Assembly: GCA_041393395.1 (NCBI GenBank)
Contig: JAWKKG010000003.1
Coordinates: 868,001-932,000 of the forward strand
DNA length: 64,000 bases
Source: JAGQIB01 sp041393395
GTDB taxonomy: Bacteria > ARS69
Reading direction: 5' to 3'
Part shown: in pieces, positions 24,626 to 32,324 of the stretch
Position numbering within the stretch: the stretch's first letter is position 1
How the letters are laid out: the number at the start of each line of letters is the position of its first letter
Made by a program: the position numbers and the translations under genes
The notes under the pieces: model-generated
Seen by the model: the letters and a program-made list of their open reading frames with translations, nothing else
The model's database searches: none
Told to the model about the DNA's origin: nothing

Positions 24626-25957
24626 ATGACCCTGCCTTCCACGTCGTCGATCGGTCCGAGCGGCCTCCGCATCGTCCCCGACATGCCGATCTGCCAGCGG
24701 GACCTGCCGCTGGACTGGTACCAGGAGGAGTTCCGTCCGTACGCGGAGGAGTACCTCGCGCTCCCCGACCGCAGGCCGGAGACGATCCTGCCGTGGATGG
24801 ACCGCTACCTCGAGCCGGCGCTCGCTCACTTCGGCGACTCGATCATGCTGCTCGCCCACTACTACATGGGCGGCGAGATCGTGAAGCTCGTGGAGCGATA
24901 CGGCGGTCGCATCGCGGACTCGTACGAGCTGGCGTTGCAGACGCGCGAGCGCGCCGACGTGAAGATCTTCGTGGAGTCCGCCGTGCACTTCATGGCGGAG
25001 TCGATCGCGATCCTGGCGAACGACGATCAGCAGGTCTGGATCACGAATCCGAAGTCCGGCTGCACCATGGAGATGATGGCGAAGGACTGGATGGTCGAGC
25101 CCGTCTTCGAGGAATTGCGGACGCGCTACGGAGACGACCTCCTCGTGCTCGCGTACATGAACACGTCGGGGCGCGTGAAGGCGCTCGCGGGGGAGACGGG
25201 CGGTGCGGTCTGCACGAGCTCGAATGCGAAGCACGTCGTGCGATGGGCGCTCGATTCCGGGCGGAAGATCTTCTTCGTGCCCGATCGTCATCTCGGCGAG
25301 GTCGTCGCCGGGCAGGTCGGTCTCGTCGGCGCGGATCTGTTCCAGTGGGGCGGCGGGGAAGAGGGCGGTCGGATGGCGATCGCGTCGCTCGATCCGCGCG
25401 AGCGGGAGCGGCTGGACGCGTCGCGCATGGTGCTGTGGGGCAGCTGGTGCGGTGTGCACACCACGTTCACGCCGGAGCAAGTCCGCTACTGGCAGGAGCA
25501 AGGCTACCGCGTGCTCGTGCATCCCGAGTGCCCGAAGGTCGTCGTGGACGCCGCCGACGGCGCGGGCTCCACGAAGTACCTCTGGCAGGAGGTGTTCGAC
25601 GCGCCACGGGGAACGCGGCTCGCGATCGCGACCGAGGGCCACTTCGTGCGGAATGCGCGGGATCAGGGCGTGCTGCGAGGGGTCGACGTCGTCAACGTCG
25701 CCGACGTTCCGGGCGAGAAGTCCCTGGGCTGCGGCTGCGCGACGATGTCGCGGAATGACCCGCCGCACCTCGTGGCGATGCTCGATCTGCTCCGCCGGGG
25801 CGAAGGGCCCGACCTGAACCACGTACTGCCCGGCGACTCCGTGGACGAGATCACGGGACGCCGCGAACGCCTCACCGAGGCCGAGCGCCGCGGGGTCGTC
25901 GCGAACGCGCGCAAGGCGCTCGAGCGGATGATCGAGATCACGCGCGCGGCGAGCTGA
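24626..25957 (+). CDS. nadA: Quinolinate synthase A
   Basis: The 443-residue [4Fe-4S] enzyme condenses iminoaspartate with dihydroxyacetone phosphate to quinolinate in de novo NAD synthesis. Family segments include MLLAHYYMGGEIVKL, then VESAVHFMAESIAIL, NPKSGCTMEMMAKD and NTSGRVKALAGETGGAVCTSSN. Later segments are VLWGSWCGVHTTFTPEQV, VHPECPKVV and GEKSLGCGCATMSRNDP. The cysteines at the SGC, SWC/HPEC and GCGC sites can supply the three cluster ligands. It starts at an ATG after GGGGGGA. The protein is longer than the 300-370 residues of many NadA proteins, in line with the longer bacterial subgroup. NadB and NadC are not in the window. Confidence 0.95.
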   Translation: MTLPSTSSIGPSGLRIVPDMPICQRDLPLDWYQEEFRPYAEEYLALPDRRPETILPWMDRYLEPALAHFGDSIMLLAHYYMGGEIVKLVERYGGRIADSYELALQTRERADVKIFVESAVHFMAESIAILANDDQQVWITNPKSGCTMEMMAKDWMVEPVFEELRTRYGDDLLVLAYMNTSGRVKALAGETGGAVCTSSNAKHVVRWALDSGRKIFFVPDRHLGEVVAGQVGLVGADLFQWGGGEEGGRMAIASLDPRERERLDASRMVLWGSWCGVHTTFTPEQVRYWQEQGYRVLVHPECPKVVVDAADGAGSTKYLWQEVFDAPRGTRLAIATEGHFVRNARDQGVLRGVDVVNVADVPGEKSLGCGCATMSRNDPPHLVAMLDLLRRGEGPDLNHVLPGDSVDEITGRRERLTEAERRGVVANARKALERMIEITRAAS

Positions 25958-25984
25958 GCCGGCCGGACGTGCGCCGGAAAAATC

Positions 25985-26027
25985 GAAGCCCCGCGGGTCG
26001 CGCGGAACGCGGACCCCGCGGGGCTTC
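25985..26027. terminator. Bidirectional terminator between nadA and the cold-shock gene
   Basis: Arms GAAGCCCCGCGGGT (25985-25998) and ACCCCGCGGGGCTTC (26013-26027) pair over 13-14 bases. Read on the minus strand the stem is followed by GATTTTT, a proper U-tract for the cold-shock transcript. On the plus strand it ends nadA with only TTCTGT. It serves two convergent genes. Confidence 0.78.
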
Positions 26028-26063
26028 TGTCGGTTCGATCCGGGTCCGGATCGGAAGAGTCTC

Positions 26064-26264
26064 TCAGCCCTTCACGACCTGCGCGGCCTGGGGACCTTTC
26101 GGACCGTCGACGATCTCGAACGAGACCTGATCTCCCTCGTTGAGCGTGCGGTAACCGTCGCCCTCGATGGCGGTGAAGTGGACGAACACGTCGTTCCCTG
26201 CTTCCGGAGCGATGAAACCGAAGCCCTTCGAGTCGCTGAACCACTTGACCGTGCCGTTTGGCAT
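26064..26264 (-). CDS. Cold-shock domain protein (CspA family)
   Basis: The 66-residue single cold-shock domain has both RNA-binding motifs intact: RNP1 KGFGFI (residues 13-18) and RNP2 VFVHF (26-30). It opens with NGTVKWFSDSKGFGFI and closes AAQVVKG, full family length. CspA-type proteins bind single-stranded nucleic acid, melt RNA structure and act as transcription antiterminators. A GAGGAG site lies about seven bases before the ATG. The transcript probably begins near 26414 from a good promoter, giving a leader of about 150 bases with a strong hairpin. A terminator lies 37 bases downstream. Confidence 0.97.
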   Translation of the reverse strand: MPNGTVKWFSDSKGFGFIAPEAGNDVFVHFTAIEGDGYRTLNEGDQVSFEIVDGPKGPQAAQVVKG

Positions 26265-26329
26265 CGAGCTACTCCTCGGTCTTGCGTTGCGAGCCCTCGT
26301 CCGGGTGGACGAGGAGGCGGAAACAGGAG

Positions 26330-26374
26330 CGCGCGAAAACGAGAAACGGCCGCGGGGGGATGCCCCGGCGGCCG
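26330..26374 (-). promoter_or_regulatory. Terminator-like hairpin in the cold-shock mRNA leader
   Basis: On the minus strand, arms CGGCCGCCGGGG and CCCCCGCGGCCG (26374-26363 and 26358-26347) pair at 11 of 12 positions around loop CATC. They are followed by TTTCTCGTTTT. This looks like an intrinsic terminator, but it sits between the candidate promoter (26421-26450) and the start codon of the cold-shock gene. It is therefore an attenuator candidate. It could also terminate read-through from the upstream minus-strand gene. Confidence 0.6.
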
Positions 26375-26420
26375 CCTCGGTGGAACGGGTGCTTATGGAC
26401 TCGTGCGCTCCATCGGCGAA

Positions 26421-26450
26421 ATCTTAGTCGGGGCGAGAAGACGGGGTCAA
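26421..26450 (-). promoter_or_regulatory. Sigma70-type promoter of the cold-shock gene
   Basis: On the minus strand, TTGACC (26450-26445), an 18-base spacer and TAAGAT (26426-26421). Predicted transcription start is near 26414, about 150 bases before the ATG, similar to the long leaders of known cold-shock mRNAs. Confidence 0.6.
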
Positions 26451-26526
26451 GATTCCGGGAGCGGCCCGGGACCGGGGGGCGGCCCCGCGGGGCGACGGGC
26501 CCGACGACGGGGCCGGGCCGGCCCGT

Positions 26527-28443
26527 CTAGGGCCGCTCGAGCCGGATCTCGGCCACCACGGCACGATGATCGGAGCCCCAGGCGCCGGCGACCCGCGACG
26601 AGATCACCGAGCAGCCGTCGCCGGCCAGGATCGTGTCGATGCGCCGCACCGGACCGCGCGATGGGTAGGTCGGGGGGAGTGGCGGCGAGGCCGCGGCCCC
26701 CGCGTCCTGCCAGCCGGCGGCGCCGAGGAGCGAGAGCGAGCGAGACCCCGGCAACGCGTTGAAGTCGCCGAGCAGCAGCGACCGTCCGGAGGGGCCGAGC
26801 GCGTGCACGAGCGCCGTGGCCTGCTGCACGCGAATGTCCTCGTCGTCCTCGCGGTGATGGAAATGGGTTCCGATCACGCGGAGCGGCTCCGGCCCGACCG
26901 TGGTCGGGATCGAGACGACGGTGGCCTGCCGCGTGAGCGGGAGGTCGCGCGGCGGCAGCGGCAGTCGCTCCACGGCGACGGGCAGGACACGCGTGAATAC
27001 CGCGTTCCCCCAGTCGGACGACGTCGCGGGACCGAACGTGCCGGCCATCGCGAGTCGCTCGCGCGCGAGCTCGAAGAGATCGGCGCCTCCGTTCGCGAGC
27101 CACCCGCGACTCACTTCCTGCAGTGCGATGACGTCCGGGTGCTCGGCCGCGAGGGAGTCGAGCATTCGTTCGAGCGCGAAGCCGCCGCGCTCGTCGAATC
27201 CGTTGTGCAGGTTGAACGTCGCGGCACGGAGCGGTGAGTCCACGCGCTCGCGAAGATCGGGAGCGGCCGAGGGGCGCAGCAGCGGAAGCATCGTGGCCAC
27301 GAGGGCGACGGCTGCAACCGAACCGAGACGCGCCCGCGACGGGGCGGAGCGCTCCCCGGGAGACGCCGCGGCGGCCGCGATCGCGAGCGCGGCGATGGCG
27401 AGGAGCGACCACACGATCGGTTCGCCCGGGAGCGGGAGGTCGTAGCTCGCGTAGTGGAGGAACACGAGCAGCAGGAACGTGATCCCTCCCGTCGCGGCGC
27501 CGATCGACGCGCGGCGGGAAGACGGCGTCGGGGTGGAGCGGAGCGCGAGCACGAGCAGGGCGCCGGCCGCGATCTGCGCGAGCGGAAGAAACGCCACCGA
27601 GAACGTGCCGGCGGGCTCGAGCCGCCACACCGCCGGCGCCAGGATCGCGGCTGCGAGCAGCGCGACTCCGCGACTCCACTTGCCGGGCACGCGGGAGAGG
27701 ACGGCCGCGATCAACGTCGCGAGGCCGAGTCCTCCCGCGACGAGCGCGCCGGAAGCGGGTGTCTCGTATCCCGTTCGCGCGGACGCGCGCGCGACGTTGC
27801 CGAGCAGCTCGAGCTGCAGCGCGAGCCACGGACCGAGCGCGAACAAGGCCGCGCCGCTCGCCCGGGCGTTGTGCGCAGGTTCGCGCGGCGACGATGGCAC
27901 GCGCAACGCCTGACGCACGGCGAGTCCCCCGAGGAGGAGCAGCAGCAACGTGACCACGGTCGGGCCGAAGCCGCCCCAGTGCAGGTCGCGCGTGCCCGCG
28001 ACGGCGTGGATGGCCACGTCGCCGGTGGCACCCGCGAGTACCGCGTCGGCGAGCGGCGCCCGCGAGGCTGCGCGCGCGACCGCGGCGAGGAAGAACAGGA
28101 AAGCCACGGTGCCGGCGGCGGAAACCACGAGGGAGACCGCGGGATCGCCCGGCCAGATCTGCAAGACGAGGCGGGCGAGAAGGAGCGGGATCGCGGTCCG
28201 CGCGAGGGCGTCGAGCGGGCGGCCCGAGGTCGCGCGACCGGGGCCGAACCAGGCGAGCCCGAACAGCACGAGTCCGATGCCCCCCAGCGCCGGGGAACCC
28301 AGACCGAAGCGGTCCTTCGCCACGTAGACCAGGAGCGGGAACATCGCCCGGAGGATCTGGAGTCCCGTCAGCGTCCCCAGGGCCACCAGGAGCGGCGCCG
28401 CCCAGCCGGAGGCAGGGGCGGAACGAGCGCGACGGTGCGGCAC
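26527..28443 (-). CDS. Multi-span membrane protein with C-terminal endonuclease/exonuclease/phosphatase domain (Cwh43-like layout)
   Basis: The 638-residue protein starts at a GTG with GGAGGA upstream. Residues about 12-395 contain roughly ten hydrophobic helices (for example ALFALGPWLALQLELLGN and GITFLLLVFLHYASYDLPL). Residues about 405-638 form an EEP (DNase I/sphingomyelinase-like) domain: ATFNLHNGFDERGG, then DVIALQEVSRGW (catalytic Glu), VIGTHFHHRED, LLLGDFNALPGS, RRIDTIL and GSDHRAVVAEI. All core EEP motifs are present. The same order, membrane part then EEP, is seen in eukaryotic Cwh43/PGAP2IP, which remodels GPI lipids. The EEP domain would probably lie outside the inner membrane and act on a phosphodiester lipid or sugar. 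The substrate is inferred only. Confidence 0.87.
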   Translation of the reverse strand: MPHRRARSAPASGWAAPLLVALGTLTGLQILRAMFPLLVYVAKDRFGLGSPALGGIGLVLFGLAWFGPGRATSGRPLDALARTAIPLLLARLVLQIWPGDPAVSLVVSAAGTVAFLFFLAAVARAASRAPLADAVLAGATGDVAIHAVAGTRDLHWGGFGPTVVTLLLLLLGGLAVRQALRVPSSPREPAHNARASGAALFALGPWLALQLELLGNVARASARTGYETPASGALVAGGLGLATLIAAVLSRVPGKWSRGVALLAAAILAPAVWRLEPAGTFSVAFLPLAQIAAGALLVLALRSTPTPSSRRASIGAATGGITFLLLVFLHYASYDLPLPGEPIVWSLLAIAALAIAAAAASPGERSAPSRARLGSVAAVALVATMLPLLRPSAAPDLRERVDSPLRAATFNLHNGFDERGGFALERMLDSLAAEHPDVIALQEVSRGWLANGGADLFELARERLAMAGTFGPATSSDWGNAVFTRVLPVAVERLPLPPRDLPLTRQATVVSIPTTVGPEPLRVIGTHFHHREDDEDIRVQQATALVHALGPSGRSLLLGDFNALPGSRSLSLLGAAGWQDAGAAASPPLPPTYPSRGPVRRIDTILAGDGCSVISSRVAGAWGSDHRAVVAEIRLERP

Positions 28444-28513
28444 GAGCTTCCTCCGGGGTTGCGGGGCGCCTCGCGAGGCTCCCGGCCGCGGACGGTACCA
28501 CGGAGGCTCCCTC

Positions 28514-28542
28514 TTGACGTCCCCGGCTTGATCATCTATATA
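28514..28542 (+). promoter_or_regulatory. Sigma70-type promoter of the ArsR-methyltransferase/ahcY operon
   Basis: TTGACG (28514-28519), a 17-base spacer and TATATA (28537-28542) form the best promoter in the window. The predicted start (about 28549) is only about three bases before the ATG at 28552, so the mRNA should be leaderless or nearly so. Confidence 0.72.
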
Positions 28543-28560
28543 TCTCGATATATGGATGAA
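28531..28560 (+). promoter_or_regulatory. Palindromic operator overlapping -10 and start codon
   Basis: Arms ATCATCTATATAT (28531-28543) and ATATATGGATGAA (28548-28560) are inverted repeats matching at 11 of 13 positions around CTCG. The site covers the -10 box, the predicted start of transcription and the ATG, which is ideal for autorepression by the ArsR-type domain encoded immediately downstream. Confidence 0.62.
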
Positions 28561-29502
28561 CTACGGACCCAAGATGCCGTCCTCCGGGCGCTGAAAGCCG
28601 CCGCCGACGGCATCCGGCTGCGGATTCTTCGCGTGCTCGCGGAGGGGCCGTTCCACGTGGCGGAGCTCACGGAGATCCTCGGCGCGGGGCAGTCGTCCGT
28701 GTCGCGGCATCTGCGGATTCTTGCCGACGCCGAGCTCGTCCAGGTCCGCCGGGTGGGCACGTGGTCCTGGTACTCGCTCCGCGAGGGCTCGGACGAAGGC
28801 GCTCCCGCGGCGCGGGTCCTGTCGATCCTGGAGGCGTTGCCGGGTCTGAACGGCGACGCCGAGGCGGTGGACCGCGTCCTCGCAAAGCGCCGGCACGCCA
28901 CGTCGGAGTTCTTCCGTCGCACCGCGCCGGTGTGGGACACCGTACGCGAGCGTCACCTCGGCCCGGCCGAGCATCTCGAGCCGCTGCTCGACGCGATCGG
29001 GCGCGGGCGGGTGGTCGCGGACCTCGGCACCGGGACCGGCGTGCTGCTCGCGCGGCTCGCGTCGACCTTCGATCAGGTGATCGGCATCGACGCGTCGCCC
29101 GAGATGCTCGAGGAGGCGCGCCGGCGTCTGGACGACACGGGATCCGGTCCGGCCGAGTTGCGCCTCGGACGACTCGAGCACCTGCCGCTCGCCGACGGTG
29201 AGGCCGACGTGATGGTCGCGAACCTCGTTCTGCACCACGTGGCGGATCCGGCCGGCGTCCTGCGCGAGATCCGGCGCGGGCTCGCCTCGCGCGGAAGACT
29301 CGTGATCGCGGACCTCGAGGAGTACGCGGACGACTCGTTGCGCTCGGCGCTCGGCGCCCAGTGGCCCGGCTTCCGCCCGGACGACGTCACGACCTGGCTG
29401 CGCGCCGCGGGCTTCACGCCGCGACGCTCCGAACGCATCACCCGACCGAACGGGGCCGAGCCCGGCCCCGCGATTCATCTCTGGGAAGCCATCGCACGCT
29501 AG
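28552..29502 (+). CDS. ArsR-family regulator fused to SAM-dependent methyltransferase
   Basis: The protein has 316 residues. Residues about 8-85 are an ArsR winged helix (DGIRLRILRVLAEGPFHVAE, then GAGQSSVSRHLRILADAELV). There are no paired cysteines, so it is not a classic metal sensor. Residues about 120-300 are a class I methyltransferase with motif I VVADLGTGTGVLLARLA and post-motifs IGIDASPEML and VANLVLHHV. It precedes S-adenosylhomocysteinase by 27 bases. SAM/SAH-cycle regulators of the ArsR family (SahR type) control ahcY in proteobacteria, and fused methyltransferase-like domains can sense SAM or SAH. I infer that it represses its own operon and reads the SAM/SAH ratio. No Shine-Dalgarno sequence precedes the ATG, which fits leaderless translation. 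Confidence 0.92.
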   Translation: MDELRTQDAVLRALKAAADGIRLRILRVLAEGPFHVAELTEILGAGQSSVSRHLRILADAELVQVRRVGTWSWYSLREGSDEGAPAARVLSILEALPGLNGDAEAVDRVLAKRRHATSEFFRRTAPVWDTVRERHLGPAEHLEPLLDAIGRGRVVADLGTGTGVLLARLASTFDQVIGIDASPEMLEEARRRLDDTGSGPAELRLGRLEHLPLADGEADVMVANLVLHHVADPAGVLREIRRGLASRGRLVIADLEEYADDSLRSALGAQWPGFRPDDVTTWLRAAGFTPRRSERITRPNGAEPGPAIHLWEAIAR

Positions 29503-29529
29503 AACCGTTCCACCGCAAAGGAGAACCCG

Positions 29530-30843
29530 TTGGAGACTTCGACGAAGCCGGCCTACAAGGTCAAGGACATGGCGCTCGCGGAATGGGGTCGCAAGGAGAT
29601 CCTGCTCGCCGAGCAGGAGATGCCGGGACTCATGGCGCTCCGCGAGAAGTACGGCAAGACCAAGCCGCTCGCGGGCGCGCGCATCGCGGGCTGCCTGCAC
29701 ATGACGATCCAGACCGCGGTGCTGATCGAGACGCTGCGCGAGCTGGGCGCCGAGGTGCAGTGGTCCAGCTGCAACATCTTCTCCACGCAGGATCACGCCG
29801 CCGCCGCGATCGCGCAGGCCGGCGTGCCCGTCTACGCCTGGAAAGGCGAGACCGAGGAGGAGTACGACTGGTGCATCGAGCAGACGCTCGTGTTCCCGGA
29901 CGGGCAGCCGCTGAACATGATCCTCGACGACGGCGGTGATCTCACGGTGATGGTGCACGACAAGTACCCCGAGTACTTCCAGCACATCCGCGGGATCTCC
30001 GAGGAGACGACGACCGGCGTTCATCGCCTGTACCAGATGGCGGAGCGCGGCACGCTGAAGGCGCCCGCCATCAACGTCAACGACTCGGTGACGAAGTCGA
30101 AGTTCGACAATCTCTACGGCTGCCGGGAGTCGCTCGCCGACGGCATCAAGCGTGCGACGGACATCATGGTCGCCGGCAAGGTCGTCGTGGTGGCCGGATT
30201 CGGAGACGTCGGCAAGGGCTGCGCCGACGCGATGCGTGGCCTCGGCGGCCGCGTGGTCGTGACCGAGATCGATCCGATCTGCGCGCTGCAGGCCGCGATG
30301 GAAGGCTACCAGGTGGTCACCATGGACGAGGCCGCGCCGATGGGCGACATCTTCGTCACGGCCACGGGTTGCTGCGACATCATCTGCGGCAAGCACATGC
30401 AGCAGATGAAGAACGACGCGATCGTGTGCAACATCGGGCACTTCGACTCGGAGATCGAGATCGCGTGGCTCAAGAATCCGGCGAACGGCTGCCACCGAGT
30501 GGAGGTCAAGCCGCAGGTGGACCGCTGGGAGCTCCCGAACGGCCGGCACGTGATCGTCCTCGCGGAGGGCCGTCTCGTGAATCTCGGCTGCGCCACGGGT
30601 CACCCGTCGTTCGTGATGTCGAACTCGTTCACGAACCAGGTGCTCGCGCAGATCGAGCTGTGGACGAAGCACTCCGAGTACCCCACGGGCGTGTACACGC
30701 TCCCGAAGGCGCTGGACGAGGAGGTCGCACGCCTGCACCTCGCGAAGCTCGGCGTGAAGCTGACCGAGCTGACGAAGAAGCAGGCCGAGTACCTCGGTGT
30801 GCCGCAGCACGGACCGTTCAAGCCCGAGTACTACCGCTACTAG
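29530..30843 (+). CDS. ahcY: S-adenosylhomocysteinase
   Basis: The 437-residue NAD-dependent cytosolic enzyme hydrolyses S-adenosylhomocysteine to adenosine and homocysteine and so relieves product inhibition of methyltransferases. Substrate motifs include HMTIQTAVLIETL, SSCNIFSTQDHAAAAIA, EYDWCIEQT, and NVNDSVTKSKFDNLYGCRES with its catalytic Lys and Asp. The NAD site is VVVAGFGDVGKGCA. The end KPEYYRY is the conserved C-terminal Lys/Tyr tail that reaches the partner subunit. It starts with TTG behind AAAGGAGA. It is the second gene of the ArsR-methyltransferase operon; a terminator follows. Confidence 0.98.
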   Translation: METSTKPAYKVKDMALAEWGRKEILLAEQEMPGLMALREKYGKTKPLAGARIAGCLHMTIQTAVLIETLRELGAEVQWSSCNIFSTQDHAAAAIAQAGVPVYAWKGETEEEYDWCIEQTLVFPDGQPLNMILDDGGDLTVMVHDKYPEYFQHIRGISEETTTGVHRLYQMAERGTLKAPAINVNDSVTKSKFDNLYGCRESLADGIKRATDIMVAGKVVVVAGFGDVGKGCADAMRGLGGRVVVTEIDPICALQAAMEGYQVVTMDEAAPMGDIFVTATGCCDIICGKHMQQMKNDAIVCNIGHFDSEIEIAWLKNPANGCHRVEVKPQVDRWELPNGRHVIVLAEGRLVNLGCATGHPSFVMSNSFTNQVLAQIELWTKHSEYPTGVYTLPKALDEEVARLHLAKLGVKLTELTKKQAEYLGVPQHGPFKPEYYRY

Positions 30844-30866
30844 GCGTGCCCTGATTCGCGAATCGA

Positions 30867-30905
30867 GCGGGGGCCGTGGGCGACCACGGTCCCCGCCTTC
30901 GTTTC
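30867..30905 (+). terminator. Intrinsic terminator after ahcY
   Basis: Arms GCGGGGGCCGTGG (30867-30879) and CCACGGTCCCCGC (30884-30896) pair over 13 bases with one G-T pair. The loop is GCGA, a GNRA type. CTTCGTTTC follows. It lies 24 bases after the stop. Confidence 0.72.
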
Positions 30906-30973
30906 GGCCCGAACCGCTGGACCGTCGGGGTGCTCCCTGGCAATCTGAGGCCTGGCTCTCTCCGGAGGTTCTG

Positions 30974-31513
30974 GTGCGTACGTTGCTCGCCGTGCTGATC
31001 GCGACCGTGTTGCAGATGGGATGGGGATTCGTGAGCTGGGGCGTCCTCGCGGATCGACTCCAGATCGTGCGCGGCGCGCCGGCGGAGGAGCCGATTCGCG
31101 CGGCACTCCGCACGCTGCCGGAGAAGGGAGCGTACTTCGTGCCCATCGAAGGCTACGGCACGGAGGACTGGGCGCAGCGACACCGGGAGGGTCCCGTGGC
31201 TCTCCTGTTCGTGCACCCCGCGGGCGTGGAGCCCGCGATGGGGAACACGCTCGCGGAGGGGGCCGCACACTTCCTCGCGAGCGCGTTGCTCCTGGTGGCG
31301 CTCCTGCGACTCGTGGGCCCCCCGGCGACGTTTGCGGCGCGGTTCGGGCTGATCGTCGCGATCGCGTTCTTCGCCGCGTTCGTGCGCTACGGTGCGGACG
31401 CGGTGTGGTGGTACGTGCCGGGGGACTACGCGGCGTTCGGCACGATCGTGATGGTGGTGTCGTGGGCGCTCGCAGGCCTCCCGATCGCGGCGCTGGTACG
31501 CACGCGAACGTGA
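30974..31513 (+). CDS. Small integral membrane protein, unknown
   Basis: The 179-residue protein is read from a GTG with GGAGG six bases upstream. There are four likely transmembrane helices (about residues 3-22, 92-110, 118-138 and 148-170). Between the first two lies a periplasmic loop of about 65 residues containing FVPIEGYGTEDWAQRHREGP and LLFVHPAGVEPAM. I recognise no family with confidence; the layout resembles small DUF-type membrane proteins. It stands alone between the ahcY terminator and a convergent DUF547 gene. Confidence 0.68.
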   Translation: MRTLLAVLIATVLQMGWGFVSWGVLADRLQIVRGAPAEEPIRAALRTLPEKGAYFVPIEGYGTEDWAQRHREGPVALLFVHPAGVEPAMGNTLAEGAAHFLASALLLVALLRLVGPPATFAARFGLIVAIAFFAAFVRYGADAVWWYVPGDYAAFGTIVMVVSWALAGLPIAALVRTRT

Positions 31514-31528
31514 TCCGGGGATGCCCGG

Positions 31529-32314
31529 CTACGGGCTCGGGGGCCGCTGATCCTCGTTGAGGCTCCAGTCGTAGTCCGTGTACTCGATCGGAACGTCCGT
31601 GCCCGGCTTGATCTCCTCCAGACCCTCCATGTACGGACGCACGAACTCGATCACGGACCCCGCGCCCCGCTCGAAGTCCTCGTGGTACCAGTCGAGGATC
31701 TTGGAGAGATGCGCGCGGCCTTCCTCGTCCACCCAGTTGCGCCTCGGATCGCCGAGGAACTGGCGCGTCTGTGCCTCGAGCTGTGTTTCCAGGTCCGCGC
31801 CGCGGTACGCCTCCCCGCGCAGCGGCGGACAGCCGATCGCAGCGCAGTTCAGTGCGAAGTGGATGCGCGGCTCGCGGAACTGCACCCGGATGATCGAGTT
31901 CTCGATCCGGTCCAGGGAGAGCTTGTGCCCCTCCACCGTGACGACGTCCTTCTTCCAGGGCGTGCGGAGGAGGTTGCCGAGGTCCTTGATGCTGTCGACC
32001 GGGTAACCCTCGAGCACGAGGCGCAGCGTGGCGGCGTTGTAGAGATTGATCCAGTAGGCGAGCGCGGCGTCGCTCTGGCCGGGGGTCGCCGCGAGCTTCT
32101 CGATCGGCGTGTGTTCGAGCTCGTGGATGTACCGGTTCAGAGCCTCCATGTCGTCGGCGTTCGCGTGCCAGTCCGCGTAGCGGACGCCGTACGGCGTCAC
32201 GTACTCGTGGAGGAGCGCGTCGAACGTCGCGTGATCGGGCGCCGGAACGACGGCCGCACTCGCGACGCCGACGAACGGGGACAGGGCGAGCCACACCACG
32301 AGCCAGAAACGCAT
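31529..32314 (-). CDS. DUF547 family exported protein
   Basis: The 261-residue protein has a signal peptide at residues 1-20 (FWLVVWLALSPFVGVASAA). DUF547 hallmarks follow: YGVRYADWHAN, AYWINLYNAATLRLVLEGYP, TPWKKDVVTVEGHKLSLDRI, then IHFALNCAAIGCPPLRGEAY with the conserved Cys pair, and DPRRNWVD. The domain occurs in secreted or periplasmic proteins and in plant proteins; its activity is not established. A GAGGAG site precedes the ATG. It follows the GT39-like gene by 10 bases on the same strand, so the two are probably one transcript. Confidence 0.93.
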   Translation of the reverse strand: MRFWLVVWLALSPFVGVASAAVVPAPDHATFDALLHEYVTPYGVRYADWHANADDMEALNRYIHELEHTPIEKLAATPGQSDAALAYWINLYNAATLRLVLEGYPVDSIKDLGNLLRTPWKKDVVTVEGHKLSLDRIENSIIRVQFREPRIHFALNCAAIGCPPLRGEAYRGADLETQLEAQTRQFLGDPRRNWVDEEGRAHLSKILDWYHEDFERGAGSVIEFVRPYMEGLEEIKPGTDVPIEYTDYDWSLNEDQRPPSP

Positions 32315-32324
32315 CACGGACTCC

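Noticed and set aside
29503..29529. SAH riboswitch before ahcY
   Set aside because: Only 27 bases separate the two genes, too few for the structure, and control by the ArsR-type operator upstream explains the operon better.
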